From NCBI GenBank assembly GCA_001714685.2, contig MDTP02000052.1:1-64000 (forward strand): DNA of 64,000 nt, in the 5' to 3' direction. Source of the stretch: Methanosarcina sp. Ant1 (GTDB lineage Archaea; Halobacteriota; Methanosarcinia; Methanosarcinales; Methanosarcinaceae). The notes below the pieces were generated by a model. The model had not been told where the DNA came from and did not search any database. It worked only from the letters and a program-made list of their open reading frames with translations. How positions within the stretch are numbered: the stretch's first letter is position 1; every line of letters begins with the position of its first letter. This document shows positions 34,148-45,228 of this stretch, one piece after another. The translations under genes and the position numbers were made by a program.

Positions 34148-36439
34148 TTAAGGATTTGTTCTCATCCCGGCGGCAAGAGCCTGCCCGAAAGAAATACAAC
34201 CGTCTCCGCAGGGGACCTGCCTGTGGGTTAGAAGTTCAAGACCTGCTTCTCTAACAGTTCCTGCCATGCATGAAGTAATATGCTCATTGTAAGCGACCCC
34301 TCCACTCAGACCTATCTTTTCAAGGCCCCTTTTTGCGGCAAGAGAAACGGCAAGTTCCGAAATCCCCTTTGAAAGGCTTTCCTCAACTGCAAAAGCCAGA
34401 TCAGCGGAAGAATATTTACCTAAAAGTTCATAAGCTCCCAGAAGAAGTTCAGTCGTATCAAGCGCCGGCAGTCCTGATTTACCTGCTTCCCTGAAAACTA
34501 TAGGAAGATCCACTATGTGGGTACTTTTCTTTGCGGCAGATTCAAGTTTCATGGCAGGTTCTCCTTCATAGGTTCTTATTCCGCAGATTCCAAGCATTGC
34601 TGCCGCTGAATCCAGTACTCTCCCCGTACTGCTGCTTTGAAAAATATTTACTCCCCTTTCAAGCTGTTTCATAACCGCTGAGAATTCTTGAGTTCCCTGC
34701 GGAAAACTAAGAGGAAGCTTTTCAAGCTCTGTCCTTTGAAGTCTCTCAAAAAGGATACCCAGGACCCCCCTTGAAGGTACCTTCGATACAAGGTCTCCTC
34801 CTGGCATTGGCTGAGGGAGTAGATGCCCAAGGCGTTCGTATCCGAAATAAGATGACTCGAAAAGCTCTCCTCCCCAAACTGTGCCGTCGGTGCCATATCC
34901 AACCCCGTCAAGAGCGATTCCCAGCATTCGTGAATCCTGTGGCAGGGAATTATCAGCCATAAGTGCCAGCATGTGGGCGTGATGATGCTGGACAGGAAGT
35001 GTGTTTTCCTTGCCCATCTTAATTGCAAAACGGGTTGTGTTGAAGGCAGGGTGCAGATCGCAGCCCCAGTGGATAGGCTCTATTCCTGTAAGCCTGCTCA
35101 TGTGCTGGACAACTTCAAGGTGGTAGCTGAAGGTTTCTAAGTGGCTAGTGTTTCCTATGTACTGCGATATATAGGCCAGCTTTCCTTTTGCCACAGTTAC
35201 CGTGGAATTCATTTCAGCCCCTACACCTATGGAAGCTTCGATGTCGAAAGGTAAATCTATGGGTTCAGGCACGAAACCTCTCGAACGCCGGATAAAGGCC
35301 GGCTTTCCGTTTACTATCCGGATAACCGTATCATCGTTTCTGTTAGCAATAACCCTATTATGCAGCAGGTGAAAGTCGACAATTCCTTTAAGTTTTTCAA
35401 GTGCTTCCTTATTTTCGACAACCATGGGCCTTCCTGGAAGGTTTGCCGAGGTCAGAACATATACAGCATCAGATTCACGGTCAAAAAGCAGATTCTGCGT
35501 GCCTGTATAGGGAAGCATAACCCCTATATTATGCAGGCCAGGGGAAGCAGATTCAGCCAGGTTGAATTCTTTTGACTTTGGGAGAACGGTTACAGGGCGG
35601 CGACGGGATGTAAGATATTCCCTGCCTGAACATTCAAGCTCTGCAAAGGACTCCACAACGCCAGTATTTTTTGCCATAACTGCAAAAGGCTGCTCAGGAC
35701 GCTTCAACCGCCTTCGAAGTTCCTTTACAGGCTCCTCCTTTCTGGCATTACAGGCAATATGGAACCCTCCGAATCCTTTGAGAGAAACAATCGAACCCTG
35801 CTGGAGGAAGTCAGAAGCTTCTGCGATCGCCTCATAACCCCTGGCTAGTACATTTCCTTCAGGATCTGAAAGCCAGATCTCTGGCCCGCACTTCTTGCAG
35901 CAAACAGGCTGGGCATGATATCTTCGATTTAGAGGGTCAGTGTACTCTAACTGGCATTCCGGACAGAGAGGAAAATCTGCCATTGTTGTATTTTCCCGGT
36001 CGTAAGGAAGCTTTCGGACTGTTGTATAACGGGGACCACAGTTCGTGCAGACTGTGAAAGGATAGTGGTAATATCTGGATGAAGGGTCAAAAATCTCAGA
36101 TTTGCAGTCTTCACAAATGGCTGTATCTGGAGGGATAATAGAGTTTTCAAAAACTCCGGATTCACTGGGTACGATAACGAATTTTGAATAGCCAGAAAAA
36201 GGGACATTTTTAGATCTGATTTCCGTAACTTTAGCAAGGGGAGGCTTTTTTTCCGGAAGTTCTTTAAGAAATTTCTCAAGGCTTTCCGGACTTCCCTCTA
36301 TAAGGATCTCTACATGGTTCCCTAGATTTTTCACGTACCCAAAAAGTCCATGAGCTTTTGCAAGCTGGTATATGAAGGGACGAAAACCAACACCCTGCAC
36401 TGTGCCGGTTACATGAAGAAGTCTGGCTTCGTTTTGCAT
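34148..36439 (-). CDS. hypF: Carbamoyltransferase HypF (hydrogenase maturation)
   Basis: 763 residues, full length. HypF makes the cyanide ligands of NiFe hydrogenases from carbamoyl phosphate together with HypE. Domains in order are acylphosphatase (residues about 1-90, with GTVQGVGFRPF), two zinc-finger motifs (CEDCKSEI...CTNCG and CPECQLEY...CKKCG, about 109-185), a YrdC-like domain (about 200-380, with KGFGGFHIACNA) and a Kae1-like carbamoyl transfer domain (about 390-763, with the metal-binding HHHAHMLA). It implies that the organism has a NiFe hydrogenase. No other hyp gene is adjacent. Confidence 0.97.
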   Translation of the reverse strand: MQNEARLLHVTGTVQGVGFRPFIYQLAKAHGLFGYVKNLGNHVEILIEGSPESLEKFLKELPEKKPPLAKVTEIRSKNVPFSGYSKFVIVPSESGVFENSIIPPDTAICEDCKSEIFDPSSRYYHYPFTVCTNCGPRYTTVRKLPYDRENTTMADFPLCPECQLEYTDPLNRRYHAQPVCCKKCGPEIWLSDPEGNVLARGYEAIAEASDFLQQGSIVSLKGFGGFHIACNARKEEPVKELRRRLKRPEQPFAVMAKNTGVVESFAELECSGREYLTSRRRPVTVLPKSKEFNLAESASPGLHNIGVMLPYTGTQNLLFDRESDAVYVLTSANLPGRPMVVENKEALEKLKGIVDFHLLHNRVIANRNDDTVIRIVNGKPAFIRRSRGFVPEPIDLPFDIEASIGVGAEMNSTVTVAKGKLAYISQYIGNTSHLETFSYHLEVVQHMSRLTGIEPIHWGCDLHPAFNTTRFAIKMGKENTLPVQHHHAHMLALMADNSLPQDSRMLGIALDGVGYGTDGTVWGGELFESSYFGYERLGHLLPQPMPGGDLVSKVPSRGVLGILFERLQRTELEKLPLSFPQGTQEFSAVMKQLERGVNIFQSSSTGRVLDSAAAMLGICGIRTYEGEPAMKLESAAKKSTHIVDLPIVFREAGKSGLPALDTTELLLGAYELLGKYSSADLAFAVEESLSKGISELAVSLAAKRGLEKIGLSGGVAYNEHITSCMAGTVREAGLELLTHRQVPCGDGCISFGQALAAGMRTNP

Positions 36440-36617
36440 ATTAATAGGTTTGATGTTTGTCGTTAAAATAGCTTTCTAATTTAAAGGCAAGAAAAATAAA
36501 AAAAATTGAAAGCGTTTGAATAGAAAACAGAAAAAAGATAAAAAAAGGCAGTTTCAGTCAAAAGAAGCAAAAAACTGTGACTGGACTTAGAAGATGATAA
36601 TCATCCTCAAGTTCAGA

Positions 36618-36785
36618 TCACATAAAATTTGGTGAAGCCGTTTTTAAGATAATAAGGAATCCCAAAATCATCATTAAAAAGGAAATCCGCCAGGCTGCCT
36701 GAAGCAGGCGGGCCTGGTTTTCGGGTTCACCCAATTTAAGTACTGCTCTTTCAACCAGGTTCGGTCGATCCTTACACGTTGCCAT
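36618..36785 (-). CDS. atpG: A-type ATP synthase subunit G (AhaG), 55 aa
   Basis: A 55-codon frame directly after atpD (12-base gap) encodes MATCKDRPNLVERAVLKL followed by GEPENQARLLQAAWRISF and a single hydrophobic helix LMMILGFLIIL. Size and position match AhaG, the last gene of the Methanosarcina ATP synthase operon, whose product is a small protein of unclear role in the complex. No strong ribosome site is seen, so it may depend on coupling with atpD. It is easily missed because of its length. Confidence 0.8.
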   Translation of the reverse strand: MATCKDRPNLVERAVLKLGEPENQARLLQAAWRISFLMMILGFLIILKTASPNFM

Positions 36786-36797
36786 ACGAAACTAAGC

Positions 36798-37427
36798 TTA
36801 TTTTTCTGCGTTTCTCGCCTTGATTCTCTTCAACCTGAATGTATTCTCCCTCTCCAATTCTTCAAGGACGAAACGGATATACTTCATGGTTGCAATGAGT
36901 TCGGGAATGACCTTGAATTCGAGAGCGTTCACACGCCTCTTGGTCTTCTCGATTTCATTGAGGATCCTTTTCATTGCTGTCTCAAGCTCTGCTGCGACTA
37001 TGATCTTTTCTACGAGATCCTCATATGAATCTGCAGTCTCATCGATGTATGAGCTTGTCCCGATGATACCATAACCCCTTTCAATGAGGGATTTGCGGAC
37101 GCCTGTAGAGCTGATCTTTGGCACCACGACGCCCATGATATTATGCCCTGAAAGCTGAATTTCAGGAGATTCCTTCGCTGTGAAGGCTGTTGACCTGACG
37201 GTTATCATTCCTTCCACGGCAGAGGCGAGATTGAATTTTTCCACAGATTTTGCGTAGGCAGCGTCCAGCTCGGTTCTGACGTTCCTTGCCTCGTTAAGGA
37301 TCTTAAAGAACTCAATAATAAGACCGTCTCTCTTCATTTTAAGGAGCTTGTGTCCACTTTCAGAGAGCTTGATCTTCCTCTTGAGCTGAATCAGCTCCGA
37401 CCGAGTTGGTTTTACGTCCTGAGCCAT
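36798..37427 (-). CDS. atpD: A-type ATP synthase subunit D
   Basis: About 209 residues from ATG at 37427 (MAQDVKPTRSELIQLKRKIK); an upstream frame would add 18 residues that overlap atpB. Subunit D forms the central rotor stalk that turns inside the A3B3 head. The long antiparallel coiled coil is evident (N-terminal LKRKIKLSESGHKLLKMKRD; C-terminal EIEKTKRRVNALEFKVIP). The start lies five bases after the atpB stop, so translation is probably coupled. Confidence 0.96.
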   Translation of the reverse strand: MAQDVKPTRSELIQLKRKIKLSESGHKLLKMKRDGLIIEFFKILNEARNVRTELDAAYAKSVEKFNLASAVEGMITVRSTAFTAKESPEIQLSGHNIMGVVVPKISSTGVRKSLIERGYGIIGTSSYIDETADSYEDLVEKIIVAAELETAMKRILNEIEKTKRRVNALEFKVIPELIATMKYIRFVLEELERENTFRLKRIKARNAEK

Positions 37428-37431
37428 GACA

Positions 37432-38811
37432 TCACGCCTTTTTCTTTGCAGGATGGTATTTTTCGATGTACTTGTTGTCAATCCTACCCAGCTGGTTTAT
37501 TGGCAGATGTGAGAGAATCTTCCAACCAATGTCCAGGGTCTCTGCAATGGTCCTGTTTTCGTTTCTTCCCTGGGTGACAAAGTGCTTTTCGAAAAGGTCA
37601 GCAAACTCGAGGAGCTTCAAGTCTCTCTCTGACAGAGCTTCTTTACCGACGATAGCTACGAGACCTCTCAGGTCACGCCCTTCTGCATAACCTGCAAACA
37701 TCTGGTCAGAAACAGCCTTGTGGTCTTCCCTTGTCTTGCCTGCTCCGATACCTGAGTTCATCAGCCTCGACAGGGACGGCAGCACATTGATTGGCGGATA
37801 GATACCTTTCCTGTGCAGTTCCCTGGCAACCAGGATCTGGCCTTCGGTAATATACCCGGACAGGTCAGGGATCGGGTGGGTAATGTCGTCACCAGGCATT
37901 GAAAGGATCGGAATCTGAGTAACGGATCCCTTGGCACCCTTGACAATACCAGCACGCTCATAGAGGGTTGCAAGGTCAGTGTACATGTAACCAGGATATC
38001 CACGACGTCCAGGCACTTCATTACGGGCGGCACCCATCTGACGGAGAGCTTCTGCATAGTTAGTGATGTCAGTCAGGATGACGAGAACGTGCATGCCGTG
38101 CTCGTATGCCAGGTATTCGGCTGCTGTCAGTGCCATACGCGGGGTAATGAGACGCTCGACAGCAGGGTCATCTGCAAGGTTAAGGAACACAACTGCCCTT
38201 TCCAGAGCGCCTGTCTTCTCGAAGTCGCTCATGAAGTACTGAGCTTCTTCATTGGTTATACCCATTGCAGCGAAAACCACTGCGAACTCTGCTTCGGATC
38301 CGGGCACAGAAGCCTGCCTTGCGATCTGCAGGGCAATTTCGTTGTGTGGAAGACCCGATGCTGAGAAGATAGGCAGTTTCTGTCCACGAACAAGGGTGTT
38401 TGTACCGTCGATTGTGGAGATACCTGTCTGGATGAAATCTTTTGGAGGCAGCCTGGCGTAGGGGTTCATTGCAGCCCCGTTGATGTCCAGCAACTGGTCT
38501 GGCACGATTCTGGGCCCGCCGTCCTTAGGGTCACCGGCACCTGAAAGGATTCTGCCAAGAAGGTCAATGGATGCGGGAAGCTTCAGGGTTTCCCCTGTGA
38601 AAACCACACCACATTCCCTGTTCAGACCGCCAGTACCTTCAAAAATCTGGACAACTACGATGTCTGCGGAGGAGTCCAGCACCTGACCTCTACGGGTGGT
38701 TCCGTCAGGCAAATTGATGTTAACGATTTCGTTATAACCTACAGGCTCTGTTTTTTCGACAAAGACAAGAGGTCCTGCAATCTGAGTGATTGTCTTATAC
38801 TCCTTTACCAT
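37432..38811 (-). CDS. atpB: A-type ATP synthase subunit B (non-catalytic head subunit)
   Basis: 459 residues, full length. It is the regulatory, non-catalytic nucleotide-binding subunit of the A3B3 head. There is no Walker A P-loop where subunit A has one, as expected. Conserved blocks include [39 protein letters not shown], and a late [18 protein letters not shown]. It is preceded by atpA with a two-base gap and followed by atpD. Confidence 0.98.
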   Translation of the reverse strand: MVKEYKTITQIAGPLVFVEKTEPVGYNEIVNINLPDGTTRRGQVLDSSADIVVVQIFEGTGGLNRECGVVFTGETLKLPASIDLLGRILSGAGDPKDGGPRIVPDQLLDINGAAMNPYARLPPKDFIQTGISTIDGTNTLVRGQKLPIFSASGLPHNEIALQIARQASVPGSEAEFAVVFAAMGITNEEAQYFMSDFEKTGALERAVVFLNLADDPAVERLITPRMALTAAEYLAYEHGMHVLVILTDITNYAEALRQMGAARNEVPGRRGYPGYMYTDLATLYERAGIVKGAKGSVTQIPILSMPGDDITHPIPDLSGYITEGQILVARELHRKGIYPPINVLPSLSRLMNSGIGAGKTREDHKAVSDQMFAGYAEGRDLRGLVAIVGKEALSERDLKLLEFADLFEKHFVTQGRNENRTIAETLDIGWKILSHLPINQLGRIDNKYIEKYHPAKKKA

Positions 38812-38813
38812 AC

Positions 38814-40550
38814 TTACCTACCTCTCAGGGATGCAAACTCCTTATCCATCTTTGCCAGGACAGCGTTCATAGAAGCATCGAAGTTCTCCTCGAACTTAAC
38901 CTTGGGAAGCTCATCCTTAGATGGCATCTTGACAATTTCCGAGACAGGAACACCTGATTTCAAAGCTTCCTGTGCAGCGTCTCCGAACTTCATGATTGCC
39001 TGCATAATTCTGTACTGCTCAGAGAACGAGCTATAGGTATCTATTGGATGGAATGCATTCTGCTGCAGGAAGATTTCCCTGATCATACGGGTAATTTCAA
39101 GCAGGAGCTGTTGCTCATCCGGGAGAGCGTCGGAACCTACGAGCTGCACGATTTCCTGCAGTTCGGATTCTACCTGGAGCATTTCCATTGCTCTTTCCCT
39201 CATAGCCACGTAATCAGGAGCTACGTTCTCAGTAAACCAGCCGTCGAGGCTTTCCTTGTACAGGCTATAGCTGGTCAGCCAGTTGATAGCCGGGAAGTGA
39301 CGCCTCTGAGACAACTTGGCATCCAGAGCCCAGAACACTTTCACGATACGCAGGGTATTCTGTGTAACAGGCTCTGAGAAGTCACCGCCAGGAGGAGATA
39401 CTGCTCCAATAGCAGTGATTGAACCTATTTTACCGCAAAGAGTTTCTGCAACACCGGCACGCTCGTAGAATTCGGCAAGCCTCGCAGACAGGTATGCCGG
39501 ATAACCTTCTTCACCAGGCATTTCTTCCAGACGGGAGGAAATTTCTCTCATGGCTTCTGCCCACCTGGAGGTGGAGTCTGCCATCAGGGACACGTCGAAT
39601 CCCATGTCACGGAAGTATTCCGCAATGGTGATCCCGGTGTACACAGATGCTTCTCTTGCAGCCACAGGCATGTTTGAAGTGTTGGCTATAAGGATGGTAC
39701 GCTCCATGAGCGGCCTTCCAGTCTGCGGGTCTTCGAGTTCGGGGAAGTCGTGCAGAACGTCTGCCATTTCGTTTCCTCGTTCCCCACAACCAACGTAGAC
39801 CACAATTTCGGTGTCACTCCATTTTGCAAGTTGCTGCTGGGTAACTGTCTTACCAGATCCGAAAGGTCCTGGAATTGCAGCAGTTCCGCCTTTTGCTACA
39901 GGGAAAAGTCCGTCAAGGATTCTCTGTCCTGTGACCAGTGGCTTTGTGGGAAGTAGTTTTTTCGCCACAGGTCTGGGTCTACGAACAGGCCATCTCTGCA
40001 TCATTTGCAGCTCGGTCCCGTCAGTCAGGGTACAGACAGTTTCTATAACAGTGAAGTTTCCGCTCTTAATATCAGCGACTGTACCTGAGATATCCGGAGG
40101 CACCATGATCTGGTGTTCAAGATTTACTGTTTCCTGAACAACACCGATTATTTCTCCACCTTTTACAACATCTCCCTTCTTGACCACGGGTTTGAATTCC
40201 CATATTCTTTTGTGGTCAAGTCCGTCTGCAGTGACACCTCTCCTGATGAAGCTGCCCATCTTTTCAAGCAGAACGTGCAGAGGCCTTTGAACCCCGTCAT
40301 AAATACTGGAAAGAATACCCGGGCCAAGTTCCACGGTCAGAGGTCTCCCTGTAGTTACACAGGGCTCCCCTGGCCTGACACCTCCCGTCTCTTCATATAC
40401 CTGGATGATGGTCTTGTCCCCAACTATCTGGATGACTTCACCCATCAACCCTTCATTACCGACTTTGACCAGGTCATACATTCTTGCCTGCAAGCCGATA
40501 GCGGTGACGACAGGTCCAGCCACACGATAAATTTCACCTTTTACTTCCAC
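38814..40550 (-). CDS. atpA: A-type ATP synthase subunit A (catalytic head subunit)
   Basis: 578 residues, normal length. It is the catalytic subunit that makes ATP from ADP and phosphate. The P-loop GPFGSGKTV is near residue 233, preceded by the archaeal non-homologous insert region (residues about 110-200). [16 protein letters not shown] carries the catalytic Glu, and [13 protein letters not shown] follows. No intein is present. The start overlaps the end of atpF by 10 bases. Confidence 0.98.
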   Translation of the reverse strand: MEVKGEIYRVAGPVVTAIGLQARMYDLVKVGNEGLMGEVIQIVGDKTIIQVYEETGGVRPGEPCVTTGRPLTVELGPGILSSIYDGVQRPLHVLLEKMGSFIRRGVTADGLDHKRIWEFKPVVKKGDVVKGGEIIGVVQETVNLEHQIMVPPDISGTVADIKSGNFTVIETVCTLTDGTELQMMQRWPVRRPRPVAKKLLPTKPLVTGQRILDGLFPVAKGGTAAIPGPFGSGKTVTQQQLAKWSDTEIVVYVGCGERGNEMADVLHDFPELEDPQTGRPLMERTILIANTSNMPVAAREASVYTGITIAEYFRDMGFDVSLMADSTSRWAEAMREISSRLEEMPGEEGYPAYLSARLAEFYERAGVAETLCGKIGSITAIGAVSPPGGDFSEPVTQNTLRIVKVFWALDAKLSQRRHFPAINWLTSYSLYKESLDGWFTENVAPDYVAMRERAMEMLQVESELQEIVQLVGSDALPDEQQLLLEITRMIREIFLQQNAFHPIDTYSSFSEQYRIMQAIMKFGDAAQEALKSGVPVSEIVKMPSKDELPKVKFEENFDASMNAVLAKMDKEFASLRGR

Positions 40551-40846
40551 AGATCAACACCTACCGCTTGTTTTATTTTTGCTCTTAAACTCATTGAGCC
40601 TGCTCCGCTGCCTCCCAGGGCTACTACTGTGGGCTGAACAGACTCGTTCAAGTCTTTCCTTAAAATTTCCGGCAGATTACCAATGTCATCATTGTGCATT
40701 ACAATAATCCCGACACTCTTATCTTCAAGCACGGATTTTACCGCGGACTCGATGGCCGCGGTATCAGCAGTTTCGTAAACTTTCCTGATGCCAGCCAGCC
40801 TGAATCCCGTAACAAAATCGCTCTTTCCGATCACTGCTAATTCCAT
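40541..40846 (-). CDS. atpF: A-type ATP synthase subunit F
   Basis: 101 residues, standard. A small Rossmann-like rotor subunit that binds the central stalk. Visible are [20 protein letters not shown] and the conserved [16 protein letters not shown]. Its ATG overlaps the stop of atpC (TGATG), and it overlaps atpA by 10 bases, so the block is translationally coupled. Confidence 0.96.
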   Translation of the reverse strand: MELAVIGKSDFVTGFRLAGIRKVYETADTAAIESAVKSVLEDKSVGIIVMHNDDIGNLPEILRKDLNESVQPTVVALGGSGAGSMSLRAKIKQAVGVDLWK

Positions 40847-41925
40847 CAGATAACCACCAACTGGTCTTTGATTAAATTATCATCGAGGCCAGCTTCCTTA
40901 CCTCTGAAGATAATCCGGAGATTATTGACCTCATTATTTTTATGGATAATATAATCCATTACAGGTACAATTGAGATCGGAGATGCGTGCGAATAAGTAG
41001 TTGCAGATTCAAGATAATATCTTATGAGCCTGCCTTCAAGAGCAGTAAGAGAAGCCGTTTCCTGATCGATAAAGCTTGAAATTGCATCCCAGTACTGAGT
41101 TTTTTGAAGCGAATTGACAAAATCGTCATATGGAAGAGGCGCCAGTTTCTCGGGCTTCAACTCGAGCCCACCCTCAATCATGAGGGGCATGATCTCATCA
41201 GACTGCTCAACTCCTGCTCTTTTCAGCCTGAAGAGATTACTTAAGTTCTTAACATCTACTTCCAGCTTGACAAATTTGGCAATGAGCTTGCGGTCCTTGG
41301 ATTTTGGCTCTCCGATTGCTTCAAACAGGTTTGAGTAATATACCTTGTCAAGTTCGTTTTCTATATGTGCCAGGTTAGTTCCGTCAAACTGTTGCAGCAC
41401 TGGGTAGTACTCGGTCTTTCTCAGGGCCTCAACGATTTCCTGATATGTGGCCTTGGATGCAAGTTCTGACAGGAAGGTATAAGTAAACTGCCCGGCAGCA
41501 ATCAGAAACTCCAGGAGATCTTCAACAGATGCGTTGTAGAGTTTACCTCGGAGAAGTGTTTTAATGTTCCAGATTTCATACCTTTTCAGGTATGCAGTAA
41601 TCAGGTAGTTCAGTTCTCCTGAGGTGATTCGTCCCAACTTATCATAGGTAAGCGCAAGATTCCTGTTTAATGCGTGTTCTGCCAGATCGCCACCGCTGTA
41701 TTTCATTGCCAGTTCGTCAACGTCGTTTTTGTATTCAGACTCTTGGATAAAACGGGTAATTTCATCAATCCCCATGTTGAGAAGCCGGGGATACGACTCT
41801 TTAGGAAGCAGCTTACTCTTCATCGCGCGGACACGGGTTACGGCATAAGCATAATTAGAATTGCCTTTTTTCTTCTTATCGGATTGTGAGGGTTTTTTCC
41901 CCCGGAGTCTCTCCAAAAGCCGCAT
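40846..41925 (-). CDS. atpC: A-type ATP synthase subunit C
   Basis: 359 residues. Equivalent of eukaryotic subunit d; the funnel-shaped all-helical socket between the central stalk and the proteolipid ring. It shows the family's repeated three-helix domains, with [20 protein letters not shown] near the N terminus and [20 protein letters not shown] at the C terminus. The start is six bases after the atpE stop. Confidence 0.96.
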   Translation of the reverse strand: MRLLERLRGKKPSQSDKKKKGNSNYAYAVTRVRAMKSKLLPKESYPRLLNMGIDEITRFIQESEYKNDVDELAMKYSGGDLAEHALNRNLALTYDKLGRITSGELNYLITAYLKRYEIWNIKTLLRGKLYNASVEDLLEFLIAAGQFTYTFLSELASKATYQEIVEALRKTEYYPVLQQFDGTNLAHIENELDKVYYSNLFEAIGEPKSKDRKLIAKFVKLEVDVKNLSNLFRLKRAGVEQSDEIMPLMIEGGLELKPEKLAPLPYDDFVNSLQKTQYWDAISSFIDQETASLTALEGRLIRYYLESATTYSHASPISIVPVMDYIIHKNNEVNNLRIIFRGKEAGLDDNLIKDQLVVI

Positions 41926-41931
41926 CGAACA

Positions 41932-42483
41932 TCACCCGTTTAAAATATCAGATATCTGCTTTAATGAGCGCTCATACACGTTTTTCAGGATTGAATCGTA
42001 TGTGAAATCTAACCTGACTGTCCCGTCCTCGTTTTCCAGAACAATGCCGCCGATACAATCGATATTGCCAGCGTAAGATAACGACGATAATTTCTTGACA
42101 ATAGCTTCTGAGTTTTTATTAGAATAGATCCTGACTCCATCAGCTTCATGCTTCTCGATCAGAACACTTAACAGCTTCTCGGCTTTAGAAGCAGGCATTG
42201 ACTTAATAGACTCATGTATATTATTATAGACCTGGTCTAAAAGTTCCTTGCGTTTATTGAGCCTGAATCTTTTTACTTCCAGATTTGCGCTGGATTTTAT
42301 CTGCTGGTGCAAGTTTTTGAGGTCTTCTTCAGCTTGTGCAAGGCTGTCTCCAAGCATCTTTTTCTGGGCATCTCTGGCCTCATTTAGAATTTCAGATACT
42401 TTTGCATCAGCTTCAGCCTTGATAGTAGAAATCTCAGCCTGTGCACCATTCTGGATATCCTTTACGACGATATCTAGTCCCAT
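41932..42483 (-). CDS. atpE: A-type ATP synthase subunit E (peripheral stalk)
   Basis: 183 residues. Forms the peripheral stalk heterodimer with subunit H. The N-terminal half is a long coiled coil (AQAEISTIKAEADAKVSEIL) and the C-terminal half a globular head-binding domain (CIGGIVLENEDGTVRLDFTY). A strong GGAGG ribosome site precedes the start. A block of tandem small hairpins separates it from atpK upstream. Confidence 0.96.
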   Translation of the reverse strand: MGLDIVVKDIQNGAQAEISTIKAEADAKVSEILNEARDAQKKMLGDSLAQAEEDLKNLHQQIKSSANLEVKRFRLNKRKELLDQVYNNIHESIKSMPASKAEKLLSVLIEKHEADGVRIYSNKNSEAIVKKLSSLSYAGNIDCIGGIVLENEDGTVRLDFTYDSILKNVYERSLKQISDILNG

Positions 42484-42505
42484 GCTTCTACCTCCAAATA
42501 AATAA

Positions 42506-42653
42506 GGGCAAAGAATGCCCTACAGAGCAAAGAATGCCCTAAGAGAACAAAAGATGCTCTAAAAGAGCAAACTGCCCTACAAACTTAGAGCATAGATGCC
42601 CTAATGGTTTAGAGCAAAGGATGCTCTAAAAAATTTAAGAGCAGGGATGCTCC
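42506..42653 (-). repeat. Seven tandem mini-hairpins between atpK and atpE
   Basis: A run of short imperfect dyads of the form AGAGCA-(3 to 5 nt)-TGCTCT, for example GGGCAAAGAATGCCCT, AGAGCAAAGGATGCTCT and AGAGCATAGATGCCCT, spaced about 17-25 bases apart. In the mRNA (minus strand) they would form a string of small stem-loops just 3' of the proteolipid gene. They are not coding. The position suggests a role in processing or stabilising the atpK end of the message. Confidence 0.85.
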
Positions 42654-42658
42654 TAAAT

Positions 42659-42925
42659 TTAAGCAGAATTGATAAGCAGTGCAACGACGAGACCGAAGAT
42701 AACGATGGTTTCTGGAATGACAGTAAGGATCAAGCCCTTACCGAATAAGGCTTCATTCTCTGCCATTGCACCGATTGCTGCAGAACCAATATCTTTTTCT
42801 GCCCATCCGGATGCAATACCGGTTCCTGCAATTGCAATTGCTGCTCCGAGTGCTTTGAGTCCTGCTGCGTCTAACAATGGTGCTGCTACTGGTGCTACTG
42901 CTGCTGCTGTTGCTGCGTCTACCAT
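42659..42925 (-). CDS. atpK: A-type ATP synthase subunit K (proteolipid ring, subunit c)
   Basis: 88 residues, two transmembrane helices: AALGAAIAIAG-type helix 1 (about 25-50, glycine/alanine-rich) and LTVIPETIVIFGLVVALLI helix 2. The ion-binding carboxylate is Glu72 in VIPETIVI. A single-hairpin proteolipid, as usual in Methanosarcina, in contrast to the fused hairpins of some other methanogens. GGAGGATTAAAAAG precedes the start. Methanosarcina ATP synthases can use both protons and sodium ions. Confidence 0.97.
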   Translation of the reverse strand: MVDAATAAAVAPVAAPLLDAAGLKALGAAIAIAGTGIASGWAEKDIGSAAIGAMAENEALFGKGLILTVIPETIVIFGLVVALLINSA

Positions 42926-42929
42926 CTTT

Positions 42930-44906
42930 TTAATCCTCCGTGTATTTTCTTATGTATCCAAAGGGGTTGAATTTCTTGCCCCCGCCTTGATAGAATTTTC
43001 CAAAGAATTCTACGTACTGCAACCTGAGTGAGTGCAGTCCGGGAGCGATAATACTCAAGACAGTGTTAAGGCCGTGTCCGAGTATAAATACGATTATTGC
43101 AGCTACTGCTGCGAAACCTATCTTGGAGTGATCAGCCCAAATCATTCCGAAAGCAATATCATTGACCGTTGATGCGATGTAAATCGAAGACAGACCGACT
43201 GCGATAATACGGGCATATGACAATGCATTACCCATAAGAGATGGCAACTCGATCGGACCCTTGATACCTTCACCCATGGTGAGCATAACAATTCCGAGAA
43301 CAAGAATGCCAGCGCCGACATAAGTCAGGCCAGAAATATCGCCAAAATAGCCGATAGCTGCAACGAGTGCACCAAGCTCAATAACAATCCAGCTGCCTTT
43401 TTCAAGAACTGCATGTTTTAAACTATGGTGTGAAATGTTTATAAATCCGAGAATATACCCAAGGTTTAAATGTAACAGTCCTACTCCGACAGAGACTGCA
43501 ATCATAGTCATTACCATATGAGTCCTGTGGACCGGGAATGTAAATTCTTCACCGGCAATTCCTGGAAACAGAGTGACTGTGTTCCAGAAAGGTAACAACC
43601 CTGGTATTACACCATGCGCAGTATGCAGGCTTGCTAACGGAAATCCTAGGAACTCACCATAAATAATACCAAATATAAATGTTGAGATCTGACAATAGAT
43701 CAGAATATTCATGAGAGGCTTTACTGCATCTGATTTTACAAATGTTTTAATCGCCAGCGCCATTGCTCCCAGAATAATTGCGTACCCTATATCTCCGAGG
43801 ATCATCCCGTATATCAATGGGAACGTGATTAAGAGAATTGAAGCGGGATCTATTTCGGTGTATTTGGGTCTGGAGTACAGATCCAAGATCGCCTGCATAG
43901 GTGCCACTACTTTCGAGTTATTATACTCGACGGGTATATGTTCCTCTGTGTGTTCCTCTGTATGTCCCTCTCCTCCTTCATCATGTTCGATGGGAATTGA
44001 GGTTACATATGCCCGGCCTGATGTGGCATCGTTTATACCGTTGACCAGGATATCGTATTTATCGCTGGGAACCCAACCTTCTATAATAAAGGCGTTCTCA
44101 GATGTGGCGATTCTTAAGGGCAGTTCTGCCTTCTGATTTTCAATACTCAAGACTTCATCACTTGCAAGGAGGAAATCCGTATACTGCGATTTTATGGATT
44201 CAACCTCTGCTTTCAGCGACTCTATCTTATTGGAGGTATCAACCTCTTTCTGTTCGGCTACCTTTAACAACTCGCTTGGGATACCACCTCTTTCTGGAAC
44301 CCTGAGCTCTTTGAATTCGAGATCCTGAAGTGCTTCATAGACTTTATCTGCATCTTTGTTGGCTACAAACAGTACGATCGTCTTTGCTTGCGGATCAAAA
44401 AACAATTCGTATGCCTGTGTGACCCTTGAAATTTGACTTTCTTCCAAATTTCCTTTGACCGACCCTGCAAAAACCTTGAGGTTTTCGTAGCCGCGATAAT
44501 AATCAAAATCCAGATTAATGGACAGGAATGGAAGTAGTTCTTTCTTTTGGGTCTCGAGATCCTTTAAATCGGTTTCATTTTTATTGATGGTTTTTGTTTT
44601 TTCTGAGATGGCATTGTCCAGTTTATCCAGTTTTGCATCAAGTTCACGCAGAACTACATCCTTTTTCTGGACGGCCTGTCTTGTTTCTTCAATCCCCAAA
44701 TAATTGGAGATAGAGCGGATCTTCACAAGCTTTTTAGATACTTCCTCTGCGTTTTGAAATGGCTTGCTGATCTTAAAACCAGACTCATCTTCAACAAAAT
44801 CTTCAATATGAAAGAGACTAGAATCATGCAGTACATCGATGGTTCTTTTTAAAACACTTTTGTGCCCGACAATTATCGCTTTTGTCATTCTTTTAGGTCT
44901 ACTCAT
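42930..44906 (-). CDS. atpI: A-type ATP synthase subunit I (membrane stator, subunit a)
   Basis: About 658 residues. The N-terminal half is a cytoplasmic coiled-coil arm (residues about 60-330, with [20 protein letters not shown]); the C-terminal half has seven or eight membrane helices that form the ion path, including [20 protein letters not shown] and the conserved Arg helix [17 protein letters not shown] place the start at ATG 44906 (MSRPKRMTK), which overlaps the end of atpH (ATGAGTAG); an ATG at 44921 is an alternative. It is four bases upstream of atpK. Confidence 0.95.
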   Translation of the reverse strand: MSRPKRMTKAIIVGHKSVLKRTIDVLHDSSLFHIEDFVEDESGFKISKPFQNAEEVSKKLVKIRSISNYLGIEETRQAVQKKDVVLRELDAKLDKLDNAISEKTKTINKNETDLKDLETQKKELLPFLSINLDFDYYRGYENLKVFAGSVKGNLEESQISRVTQAYELFFDPQAKTIVLFVANKDADKVYEALQDLEFKELRVPERGGIPSELLKVAEQKEVDTSNKIESLKAEVESIKSQYTDFLLASDEVLSIENQKAELPLRIATSENAFIIEGWVPSDKYDILVNGINDATSGRAYVTSIPIEHDEGGEGHTEEHTEEHIPVEYNNSKVVAPMQAILDLYSRPKYTEIDPASILLITFPLIYGMILGDIGYAIILGAMALAIKTFVKSDAVKPLMNILIYCQISTFIFGIIYGEFLGFPLASLHTAHGVIPGLLPFWNTVTLFPGIAGEEFTFPVHRTHMVMTMIAVSVGVGLLHLNLGYILGFINISHHSLKHAVLEKGSWIVIELGALVAAIGYFGDISGLTYVGAGILVLGIVMLTMGEGIKGPIELPSLMGNALSYARIIAVGLSSIYIASTVNDIAFGMIWADHSKIGFAAVAAIIVFILGHGLNTVLSIIAPGLHSLRLQYVEFFGKFYQGGGKKFNPFGYIRKYTED

Positions 44907-45225
44907 GGACCGCCCTCTCAAACTCCTTTAATAGGTAATCAACTGCTTTGTCAATATTAGCTTGAGCTTTCTGGGCCATGGCTAAAGCATTTTGTTCACC
45001 ATCTTTAAGGACCCTGTCCTTATCGGCCAGGATCTTTTCTTCACCGGATTTGAAAGAATCTTGTCCAGCTTTATTTGAATCTACTTTAGCTTGTTTCAGG
45101 ATTTCTCTCGCTTCAGCTCGAGCATCAGAGATACGTTTGTTCTTTACTTCAATGGCTTCATCAATCATTTTTTTCGCATTCTCTTCTGCTTTTTTGATTT
45201 CAGATAAGATTTCATTTTTAGCCAT
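44899..45225 (-). CDS. atpH: A-type ATP synthase subunit H (peripheral stalk)
   Basis: 108 residues, first gene of the operon. All-helical coiled coil ([40 protein letters not shown]) that pairs with subunit E in the outer stalk. The stop is TAG overlapped by the atpI start; a UAG readthrough would add only Pyl-Thr before a TAA, so it matters little. Upstream is a 750-base AT-rich control region. Confidence 0.94.
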   Translation of the reverse strand: MAKNEILSEIKKAEENAKKMIDEAIEVKNKRISDARAEAREILKQAKVDSNKAGQDSFKSGEEKILADKDRVLKDGEQNALAMAQKAQANIDKAVDYLLKEFERAVHE

Positions 45226-45228
45226 GTG

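Noticed and set aside
42669-43031. 120-codon plus-strand frame
   Set aside because: Complement of the atpK/atpI coding sequence.
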